A stretch of DNA of 6,003 nucleotides from Candidatus Gottesmanbacteria bacterium RBG_16_37_8 (GTDB lineage Bacteria > Patescibacteriota > Microgenomatia > 2-02-FULL-39-11), in contig MFJA01000030.1 in NCBI GenBank assembly GCA_001779055.1, positions 1 to 6,003 on the forward strand, read 5' to 3'. Each line of letters begins with the position of its first letter. Positions within the stretch are counted from its first letter, which is position 1. The notes under the pieces were generated by a model. The model was not told the origin of the DNA and made no database searches. It saw only the letters and a list, made by a program, of their open reading frames with translations. Shown here one piece after another: positions 1 through 5,698 of this stretch. The position numbers and the translations under genes were made by a program.

Positions 1-359
1 AAGGCAACCGATAATCCTCTTAGCTTTCTTGCCCAAATAAATAGAGTTAAATAAGTCAAAAGCTGCACCAGAAAAATAAAACCGCGGACGGCAATAAGAG
101 TCTCTGCCGATCTTCCGAAAATTGAAATAATAAAAGAGATGGGAAATAAAAAATAAGGAGGGAAAATATAAAAAAAGTCTCTGTATGGCATTGCTCCATT
201 TAAGAAACTGTAGCCCCAGTGCAGATGGGCAAACTCATCAACATCAAAATAGCGTGTTAGGGAAAACTTAAAGCGTAAATAAAGTAAAAAAGAAAAAGAA
301 ATTAGGGAGAAAAAGAAAATTACGAGATTTATAAATTTATCGGATTTAGCTTTATCCAT
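1..359 (-). CDS. GT-C-type membrane glycosyltransferase (PMT/ArnT-like), N-terminal part, cut by window edge
   Basis: The reading frame is open from an ATG at 359-357 to the left edge, giving 119 codons with no stop. It starts with a short basic segment, then a hydrophobic helix (about residues 10-28). Next comes the loop motif D39-V-D41-E42-F-A-H45, followed by P58-Y-R-D61-F-F and P67-P68. Further hydrophobic stretches lie at about 68-81 and 87-109. An acidic motif in the first outer loop is typical of polyprenyl-phosphate-sugar-dependent GT-C enzymes, where it serves catalysis or metal binding; the exact sugar and acceptor are unknown. The same residues occur at the same positions in the divergent gene at 409-1887, which argues for paralogy and supports this start. 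In-frame ATGs also exist at 368-366 and 404-402, but a promoter-like sequence at 372-400 would place the transcript start near 365, downstream of both. No good SD is present; GAGG sits only 3 bases before the ATG. Confidence 0.8.
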   Translation of the reverse strand, partial: MDKAKSDKFINLVIFFFSLISFSFLLYLRFKFSLTRYFDVDEFAHLHWGYSFLNGAMPYRDFFYIFPPYFLFPISFIISIFGRSAETLIAVRGFIFLVQLLTYLTLFIWARKLRGLSVA

Positions 360-371
360 AAACCTCATGAT

Positions 372-400
372 ACTATAGAAAAAACCGCTATTAAAGACAA
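372..400 (-). promoter_or_regulatory. Candidate sigma70-type promoter for the minus-strand glycosyltransferase
   Basis: On the minus strand TTGTCT (400-395) is followed by a 17-base spacer and TATAGT (377-372). These match the -35 consensus at 4 of 6 bases and the -10 at 5 of 6. Transcription would begin near 365, leaving a leader of only about 6 bases before the ATG at 359. This fits the missing SD and implies nearly leaderless translation. It is a consensus match read by eye in AT-rich DNA, so chance is possible. For the divergent plus-strand gene I see only a weak extended -10-like TGATACTAT (368-376) without a matching -35. Confidence 0.35.
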
Positions 401-408
401 TCATATAT

Positions 409-1887
409 ATGCAGGCAAAAAAATTTTCCGTCAGTCTTAAACGCATCTATTATTTAATTTATACGGCTGCTTTAATCCTCCTGTTCAAGTCCGTTTTGGC
501 TGCCGGCCTCAATTACCAGTATGATATTGATGAACTTTTCCATGTCCAGCATATTTTTCTTTATTCCCGTTCCCTTTTGCCTTTTAAGGATGTCTTTTCC
601 ATATATTCTCCTCTTTTCCATTATTTGCTGATGCCCGTCATGAGGATTGCCGGTTTCACTTTTAGCGGCATCTATCTGCTTCGGATAATTATGGCCATCG
701 GTTTTCTCGTCCGCATCCTGTTTTCTTTCCTCATTGTCAAAAAAATATTTAATCTCCGAACCGCGCTCGTTTTTCTGCCGTTATTCCTTCTTGATCCCCT
801 TTCCAACTTTTCCGCTTTTCAGGTCCGGCCGGACAATTTTATGATCCTCAGTTTTACTTCTGCCTTCTACCTGCTAATTATTTTTTTTTCCTTGAGGAAA
901 AATATTCTCTTGTTTTTCTCGGCCGCCTTATTCTCCCTCTCCCTGATTTTCAGTTTAAAAATAGCACCTTCAGTGGCTGTAATTTTGCTCTTTACCGTCT
1001 TCTCGCTCCGGAAAAATTATAAAACGCTTGTGTTGTTTATCCTTGGTTTTTCCCTTCCCTTGCTGCTTTTTTACTTTGTTTTTTTCCTTCTGGGCTTAAG
1101 CGGACAGATGATCCGGCAGATTTTCATTGATTCCCGGATTATCCTTAATTCATTGCTTTTTCCCGGCAAAATGTCCGGCTTCTTCAAACCCAATAATCAC
1201 TTTATCTATGGAGCTATGGGTAAACCCTTAACCTGGTATTTGCTCATGGCGCTTCCTTTTTTAACCCTGGCTGGCATAATATTAAGTTTTACCAAACTTT
1301 TTAAACACCATAATAAGCTGTCAGTACAACTTGCTGCAGTCTTGGCGGTCGTACTCCTGGTTCAGCTATATTCGCTTAAATCCCTTTATTCTTTCTATAT
1401 CCAGTATTTTCTTACGATCAGCTGGCTTGTTTCGCTCTTTGCCGCTTTTTTTATAAGTTGTGCCGGCAATCTCTTAAAAAATAATAAAATTAATTTCCTC
1501 TTTCACATTGTGTTGCTGATTATTTTTCTTATAGTGGCCAAATCGCAAATTCCGGGCAATTATTATCGCGCAGGCATTGATCATAAAAATTTTATTACCC
1601 GAATGAATTATTATTGGCAATTCATTCCTGAAAATGAACCAACTTTCCCCAATTTTCTCTTTAGAAAGTTAGCTCACCCCATCACTTACGGATTATTCCC
1701 CGGTGATATACCTCCCCAAATTTATAAAAAATTGCCTGATATTTCAGAAAGTCTGGAAAAAAATAAAGTCAAATATATTCTCTTGAATGAATATACTCTG
1801 GGATTTCTGCCCGAAGCTGAACAAAAATATATCAGAGATAATTACTCTCTTTATTCATATGAGTACGGTATCTGGGTAAAAAATTGA
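409..1887 (+). CDS. GT-C-type integral membrane glycosyltransferase (PMT/ArnT-like superfamily)
   Basis: This 492-residue protein has about ten or eleven hydrophobic segments, for example near 12-30, 86-110, 146-182, 205-230, 275-294, 330-350 and 363-377. A polar C-terminal region (about 380-492) follows, as is common in GT-C enzymes. The first loop carries D39-I-D41-E42-L-F-H45, then P58-F-K-D61 and S67-P68. A second loop holds R140-P141-D142-N143, a motif seen in many dolichyl/undecaprenyl-phosphate-sugar mannosyltransferase-like families. The likely role is sugar transfer from a polyprenyl-phosphate donor on the outer face of the membrane to a glycan, lipid or protein; the substrate cannot be deduced. 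The ATG at 409 is the first plausible start after an in-frame TAG at 376-378, and no SD precedes it. The gene is divergent from its apparent paralogue at 1-359 across 49 bases and convergent with the GNAT gene across a tandem repeat. Confidence 0.88.
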   Translation: MQAKKFSVSLKRIYYLIYTAALILLFKSVLAAGLNYQYDIDELFHVQHIFLYSRSLLPFKDVFSIYSPLFHYLLMPVMRIAGFTFSGIYLLRIIMAIGFLVRILFSFLIVKKIFNLRTALVFLPLFLLDPLSNFSAFQVRPDNFMILSFTSAFYLLIIFFSLRKNILLFFSAALFSLSLIFSLKIAPSVAVILLFTVFSLRKNYKTLVLFILGFSLPLLLFYFVFFLLGLSGQMIRQIFIDSRIILNSLLFPGKMSGFFKPNNHFIYGAMGKPLTWYLLMALPFLTLAGIILSFTKLFKHHNKLSVQLAAVLAVVLLVQLYSLKSLYSFYIQYFLTISWLVSLFAAFFISCAGNLLKNNKINFLFHIVLLIIFLIVAKSQIPGNYYRAGIDHKNFITRMNYYWQFIPENEPTFPNFLFRKLAHPITYGLFPGDIPPQIYKKLPDISESLEKNKVKYILLNEYTLGFLPEAEQKYIRDNYSLYSYEYGIWVKN

Positions 1888-1889
1888 GG

Positions 1890-1949
1890 ACTTTATGAAC
1901 TTTATGAACTTTATAACTTTATGAACTTTATAACTTTATAAACTTTATA
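1890..1949. repeat. Short tandem repeat array, about seven copies of ACTTTAT(G)A
   Basis: The units read in order: ACTTTATGA (1890), ACTTTATGA (1899), ACTTTATA (1908), ACTTTATGA (1916), ACTTTATA (1925), ACTTTATA (1933), then one extra A at 1941 and ACTTTATA (1942-1949). Copies alternate between 9-base (TGA) and 8-base (TA) forms with almost no other change, which points to slippage or unequal recombination. The array starts two bases after the TGA stop of the plus-strand glycosyltransferase. It runs into the last two codons of the convergent GNAT gene, whose TAA stop (1947-1945) lies inside the last unit. It has no strong hairpin or T-tract, so it does not look like a standard terminator. Confidence 0.9.
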
Positions 1950-2517
1950 CTATTTTATACTCATAATAATTCATCTTTTCACTCAAAAAATTGAAACTTG
2001 AAACCAGGCGGCAGCCGATTTTCCGGTAAAATCCGTTGGCCGCAAGTCTGTCGTAAACGCTGATTTTGAATTTAGAAATTCCCCGTTTACTAAACTCTTC
2101 AGCACTTCTTACAACAAGGCTTCTTCCTATTCCTTTTTTCCGTTCTCCCCTATCAATTGCAATTGACAGAAGTTCGGCTCCGCCTTCAGAAAATCCTGGG
2201 TAAGTGAAGATTTTTATGAATTTTGCCAATTTTTTGGGGTGAGTAATAAAATATTTCAAAAATAATAATAAAAATTGTCCTGGAGCTCTAATAATAACTT
2301 TTTTATACAATCCTCCGGCTTCTGTAATATTGGAAATAAACCCTCTTACCTTGCTTCCGTCAATCTCAACAAAAGAAAACATTTCCGGGATATCCATACT
2401 TGAACGGTAAAACAATTTTAAAAACTCAATACCTAACTCCGGCAAAAACCCGGACAATTCCCTTTTATGAATCTCTGCTACCTTTTTAATATGCTCTTCC
2501 TTCAATTTAGTAATCAT
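1945..2517 (-). CDS. GNAT-family N-acetyltransferase
   Basis: This 190-residue soluble protein has the GNAT fold signatures. Strand beta4 (L116-L-S-I-A-I-D) is followed by the acetyl-CoA pyrophosphate-binding loop R126-K-K-G-I-G131. Strand beta5 and its helix then appear as S153-V-Y followed by N161-G-F-Y-R-K-I-G168, a classic motif B. The N-terminal half (about 1-110) is less typical and has a hydrophobic, basic stretch near 81-105 that might contact the membrane. The family transfers an acyl group from acyl-CoA to an amine. Next to sugar aminotransferase and glycosyltransferase genes an amino-sugar substrate is attractive, but this is inference. The ATG at 2517-2515 is chosen because an in-frame TAA lies five codons upstream (2535-2533). 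Its SD-like AGGAG (2540-2536) is 18 bases away, too far for direct use. The stop codon lies within the tandem repeat. Confidence 0.88.
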   Translation of the reverse strand: MITKLKEEHIKKVAEIHKRELSGFLPELGIEFLKLFYRSSMDIPEMFSFVEIDGSKVRGFISNITEAGGLYKKVIIRAPGQFLLLFLKYFITHPKKLAKFIKIFTYPGFSEGGAELLSIAIDRGERKKGIGRSLVVRSAEEFSKRGISKFKISVYDRLAANGFYRKIGCRLVSSFNFLSEKMNYYEYKIV

Positions 2518-2543
2518 ATCTGTATACCCATCTTACTCCTCAT
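2514..2543 (-). promoter_or_regulatory. Possible mini-ORF leader coupled to the GNAT start
   Basis: On the minus strand an ATG at 2543 opens a nine-codon frame (MRSKMGIQI) whose TGA (2516-2514) overlaps the GNAT ATG as ATGA. An internal ATG at 2531 in the same frame sits 4 bases after AGGAG (2540-2536), a usable SD distance, and would give MGIQI. The GNAT ATG itself is 18 bases from that SD. Ribosomes may therefore load at the mini-ORF and reinitiate at the GNAT start. Alternatively AGGAG is incidental. Nothing suggests the peptide has its own function. Confidence 0.3.
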
Positions 2544-2549
2544 GTTTAT

Positions 2550-2578
2550 TTCAGAAGAATATCATATATTATTATATT
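2550..2578 (+). promoter_or_regulatory. Candidate promoter for the SGNH hydrolase / glycosyltransferase pair
   Basis: TTCAGA (2550-2555, 4 of 6 to the -35 consensus) and TATATT (2573-2578, 5 of 6 to the -10 consensus) are separated by 17 bases. The predicted start near 2585 leaves only about 8 bases before the GTG at 2593, which would agree with the absence of an SD there. It overlaps the candidate minus-strand promoter, so the two divergent units might compete or be co-regulated. The match is weak and made by eye. Confidence 0.25.
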
Positions 2579-2599
2579 AATAATTATTTATCGTGAAAA
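2571..2599 (-). promoter_or_regulatory. Candidate promoter for the GNAT gene
   Basis: A perfect -10 hexamer TATAAT reads on the minus strand at 2576-2571. With a 17-base spacer, TTTTCA (2599-2594) provides a 4-of-6 match to the -35 consensus. Transcription would start near 2564, giving a leader of about 46 bases that contains the AGGAG and the mini-ORF. The intergenic stretch is extremely AT-rich, so a TATAAT by chance is likely enough to keep confidence low. Confidence 0.35.
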
Positions 2600-3675
2600 A
2601 ATTCACTAAATTTCTTGTAATAACTGTCCCCGTAATTATTTTAATACTAATCGTAGTTGAGATTTATTTAAGATTTACCGTTAGTTACATAAAACCTGTT
2701 GGTTTCACTTTTGAACTTCAGCCTGATTCTATTTATATTCAAACCCCGATTGGCAAACGCCTCCGTCCTAATACCAAAATCATAACCGAAAATCAGTTTC
2801 ACTCAAATCGCGATATTCTCATGTCTATAAATTCTTTGGGCTTTCGCGGTCCGGAAATACCCTTAAAGAAGGCTGATAACGAATATCGGATACTTGTAAT
2901 AGGCGACTCAATTACTTGGCAGGAAGACTTGAACGATGAAGAAACCTGGGTCCGCCTGACTGAAAGTTATTTGAATCAAACTAAGAGTGGCACTCTTTTC
3001 CGGGTTATCAACGCCGGTGTCGGAGATATCGGAACCAAAGAAGAAATAGATAATTTAAGTTTAACTGTAGATCAGGTTCAACCCGATCTAGTATTTCTGC
3101 AATGGTATTTAAACGATAGCCGACCTCCCTGGGGTTTTACCCAGGAACTCGGGTATCGCGGATTTTTACGCCGCTACAGCGTCCTTGCCGATGTAATATA
3201 CCGCCAGCTGCTTCTAAAAAAATGGTTAACCGAGACAGGAATCATTTGGAGCGGTTGGGGTTCCGGAGTTGACAAGTATAATTGGAAAACCAGCCGGGAA
3301 GACTTTTTAAAATTCGCCAATTATGCCGGACACGACTGGGGCTCTGCCTGGACTGATGATTCCTGGAAAATTATCCGTGATGAATTTGCCCGTTTACAGG
3401 CTCTTTCACAAAAAAATCAATTTAAAGTAATAATTGCCGCTTTTCCGGTAATTTTTCAGGTACAAGCTGATTTTGTTGAGGACACGCCGCAAAGAATATT
3501 GGCTGAGATAAGTAAGGAACACCAATTTTACTATACGGATTTATTACCATATCTCAGGATAAAAGAAAAAGAACAGAATCTTTTTTTCGATTATGCCCAC
3601 TTGAATGAAGTTGGCAGTCTGTTTGTCGCAGAATTTCTAACCCAATATCTTCAAAACATTACCTCTCAAAAATAA
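2593..3675 (+). CDS. Membrane-anchored SGNH/GDSL-family hydrolase or acyltransferase
   Basis: This is a 360-residue protein. An N-terminal basic stretch and one membrane helix (about 5-25) anchor a domain expected outside the cytoplasm. The SGNH blocks are complete: block I G104-D-S106-I-T with the nucleophile serine; block II glycine in N140-A-G142-V-G144; block III L173-N174-D; block V D333-Y-A-H336 with the catalytic Asp and His. The motif S81-L-G-F-R-G-P before block I is common in this subgroup. Family members cleave or transfer acyl esters on glycans or lipids; the substrate here is unknown. Between blocks III and V lies a long tryptophan-rich insert with nine Trp between 171 and 258. 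The start is GTG: an in-frame TAA at 2581-2583 leaves no better codon, and no SD is seen. The stop directly abuts the ATG of the next gene, so the pair is probably co-transcribed and translationally coupled. Confidence 0.9.
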   Translation: MKKFTKFLVITVPVIILILIVVEIYLRFTVSYIKPVGFTFELQPDSIYIQTPIGKRLRPNTKIITENQFHSNRDILMSINSLGFRGPEIPLKKADNEYRILVIGDSITWQEDLNDEETWVRLTESYLNQTKSGTLFRVINAGVGDIGTKEEIDNLSLTVDQVQPDLVFLQWYLNDSRPPWGFTQELGYRGFLRRYSVLADVIYRQLLLKKWLTETGIIWSGWGSGVDKYNWKTSREDFLKFANYAGHDWGSAWTDDSWKIIRDEFARLQALSQKNQFKVIIAAFPVIFQVQADFVEDTPQRILAEISKEHQFYYTDLLPYLRIKEKEQNLFFDYAHLNEVGSLFVAEFLTQYLQNITSQK

Positions 3676-5022
3676 ATGTTTAAAGTCTATAGAAATAACC
3701 TATTGCTTATATGCTTATCTATATTTGTCTTAAGCTCTTTAATCCACTTTTTCTACTACCGCCATGCTCCCGGAATAATCATCTCGGAAGATACCTACAG
3801 TTATTATCTGGCCGGCTTCCAAATGTACAATAAGAGTATTCCCGTCCACTATTTCCGTCCACCGGTCTACCCTTTTTTTCTTCATGGAATAATGGCAGTA
3901 ACAGGCAAACCTTTGGAACCAATGCTTACAGCCCCATTCTATGCCCGTCTGCCTTATATAATTATCCTCCAATCAATAATGATTTCACTTTCCAATTGTC
4001 TCCTCTATCTCACCTTGAGAAAAATTAAAGTCAAATCTTTTCCTTCACTTATTTTTGTCTTATTTATTTCTTTTAACATTATTATTTTCTCCTGGTTCCG
4101 ACTTCTTCTTACCGAAGCGGTTGCTGTCTTTTTATTAAGTCTCTTTTTCTATCTTACCGTTTCAATTTTAATTAAACCAACATTGCTTAAATTCATGTTT
4201 CTTTTAGTCTTATCTTTATTTTGTGTCTTCCTAAGACCAATCTATATTTTGCTACCCGTAGTACCAACTGTTATTTTCGTCATCTACTTCCAAAAATTAA
4301 GGATTATTTTTTATTGTTTTACGTTACTTCTGATTTATTTTCTGTCTGTTTTCCTCTATGCCGGAATAAATTATCAATATTGGGGCATAAATAATATTTC
4401 CAACGCCAGCTACATCACCTCATTTGGCAAGGTATTGACTTATAACCTCAATATCGAAACAGCCAAAGACGACACTTATTTCTATGACAAGGTGAAAGAA
4501 TATCGGGCTCTTAAGAAAGAACTCAATCCTTTCAGATTTATGGAGTACTACAACATTCTAAATGAGGCTAGCCTGCCGATTCACCAGAAAATGAAGCCGT
4601 TTGCCAATAGAGTTATTCTGGCAAACCTTCCCCTTTTTATTATCAAAGGGCTTTTTGATATGCCTAAAGCTATCATGGAAGTTTCGGAAAAATTAATACT
4701 CTTACCGGCCTCGGACAGTCTGACTGCTCGGTTTTTCCAAATATCCTATTTGTTCTATAAAAATACCCAGATTCTCTTCTTTCTTGTTCTCTTTTTAGGT
4801 CCTCTCTTTTTCATCCGTCTATTTTTTACCCGCCGGCTTTTTCCGGCAAGTCTTGCTTTCCTGTCAATTGTCTCGCTTTATCAGATTATCTTTGCTGTTT
4901 ATTTCGGTTATGCTGAATACGGCCGCTTGATTGTCCCTGCTCAACCGCTAATCTACTTATCTGTCTTTCTTATTCTTTTCTCGCAACTAAAATCAAAGAC
5001 TGGCCTGTTGGAGGATGAATAA
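3676..5022 (+). CDS. Multi-pass GT-C-type glycosyltransferase-like membrane protein
   Basis: This 448-residue protein has about ten hydrophobic segments, for example near 8-26, 95-112, 122-138, 144-165, 190-229, 365-410 and 420-436. After the first helix comes S37-E38-D39-T-Y41, then R61-P-P-V-Y-P66-F-F-L, followed by a T146-E-A motif in a helix. Near the C-terminus is A413-E-Y-G-R-L-I-V-P-A-Q-P, resembling the R-Y/L-x-x-P-x-x-P region of PMT/ArnT-like enzymes. A polar loop spans about 232-310. The protein probably transfers a sugar from a lipid-linked donor at the membrane, but it is divergent and the substrate is unknown. Its ATG follows the SGNH stop with zero spacing (TAAATG), implying coupling. 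No separate SD is evident. The last 17 or so codons are antisense to the 3' end of the methyltransferase gene, so the extreme C-terminus may be a read-through extension. Confidence 0.82.
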   Translation: MFKVYRNNLLLICLSIFVLSSLIHFFYYRHAPGIIISEDTYSYYLAGFQMYNKSIPVHYFRPPVYPFFLHGIMAVTGKPLEPMLTAPFYARLPYIIILQSIMISLSNCLLYLTLRKIKVKSFPSLIFVLFISFNIIIFSWFRLLLTEAVAVFLLSLFFYLTVSILIKPTLLKFMFLLVLSLFCVFLRPIYILLPVVPTVIFVIYFQKLRIIFYCFTLLLIYFLSVFLYAGINYQYWGINNISNASYITSFGKVLTYNLNIETAKDDTYFYDKVKEYRALKKELNPFRFMEYYNILNEASLPIHQKMKPFANRVILANLPLFIIKGLFDMPKAIMEVSEKLILLPASDSLTARFFQISYLFYKNTQILFFLVLFLGPLFFIRLFFTRRLFPASLAFLSIVSLYQIIFAVYFGYAEYGRLIVPAQPLIYLSVFLILFSQLKSKTGLLEDE

Positions 5023-5698
5023 AAGCTTCTGATAAAGCAAGAATTGGCACAATAATATTGAGTATTCTGCCGGTTTTAGGCGGTAATTTTCGTATCTTTA
5101 AGATCTTCCCCACAATAAACCACCAGATAATACCGACAATATTGAAGTATCTTATGGTAACAATCTCAAAACCGCTTTTTTTCATTTTGATAGTTAACTC
5201 ATCTTTAGTATATCTTCTGAAATGTTCAAAAGCTTCATCCAATGATCCGTAAATAAAAGGGACCGCCGGAACAAAAAGAATTACCTTGCCGTGCCGTTCC
5301 AATACTCTGTAAATGTTCTTAAGTGCTTTGACATCATCCTTAATATGCTCCAGGACATTAATTGCCATAATTGTATTGATCTTTCTCTTTTTCAATTTGC
5401 TTAAATCAGAGGAATTAAGATTCAATATATTAAGACGCATTGTCTGACTGTTTTTTCGCTGCTTTAGTCTTCTTTTAACTATAGAAAGATAATCATCCTC
5501 AACATCGCTTTGGATTAGGCTGGAGGTGCGTGGATAATATTCGACCATGTTTCCAAGTCCGCAACCGATTTCTAATATTCTATTCCCCAAATATGGCTTA
5601 ATGATTGAAAAAATCCAGGAGGCATAAACTTTGCCGATGTAAAGCTCCTTAAATCCGAAATCCTCAATATTGTTTTCAAAATACTCAGTTCTTTTCAT
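4970..5698 (-). CDS. Class I SAM-dependent methyltransferase (Methyltransf_11/23-like)
   Basis: This 242-residue protein has a Rossmann-type methyltransferase core. Motif I is I41-L-E-I-G-C-G-L-G-N50, the SAM-binding glycine loop. D65 after the second strand fits ribose binding, and N114-V-L-E-H-I-K-D-D follows as the post-II/motif IV region. V143-P-A-V-P-F-I-Y-G-S-L-D-E and R161-R-Y-T-K-D-E-L are conserved in a subgroup often found beside glycosyltransferases. The C-terminal third contains two hydrophobic stretches (about 187-200 and 211-223), suggesting membrane association or a lipid-like substrate. It ends with P229-P-T-G-Q-S-L-I-L-V-A-R-K, typical of this subgroup, which shows the 3' end is genuine despite overlapping the opposite gene. 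The ATG at 5698-5696 follows a weak AGAGAG SD by 4 bases. It overlaps the upstream aminotransferase by 14 bases, so translational coupling is likely. A sugar or lipid is the probable methyl acceptor (inference). Confidence 0.9.
   Translation of the reverse strand: MKRTEYFENNIEDFGFKELYIGKVYASWIFSIIKPYLGNRILEIGCGLGNMVEYYPRTSSLIQSDVEDDYLSIVKRRLKQRKNSQTMRLNILNLNSSDLSKLKKRKINTIMAINVLEHIKDDVKALKNIYRVLERHGKVILFVPAVPFIYGSLDEAFEHFRRYTKDELTIKMKKSGFEIVTIRYFNIVGIIWWFIVGKILKIRKLPPKTGRILNIIVPILALSEAFIHPPTGQSLILVARKE

Noticed and set aside
366..404. Upstream starts (ATG at 368 or 404) for the left glycosyltransferase
   Set aside because: They would add residues across the promoter-like sequence, and the ATG at 359 gives the same motif numbering as the paralogue. 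The 368 start remains possible.
1890..1949. CRISPR-like array
   Set aside because: The units are 8-9 bases and directly abutting, with no unique spacers between them.
1888..1960. Bidirectional rho-independent terminator between the convergent genes
   Set aside because: No GC-bearing stem and no T-tract after a stem; only weak A/T self-complementarity such as TTTATAAA is present.
3739..3972. 77-codon open frame on the minus strand
   Set aside because: It lies wholly antisense inside the third GT-C gene, has no recognisable motif, and the opposite frame there carries the conserved R-P-P-x-Y-P region.
5058..5252. 64-codon open frame on the plus strand
   Set aside because: It is antisense to the conserved C-terminal half of the methyltransferase and has no supporting SD or motif.
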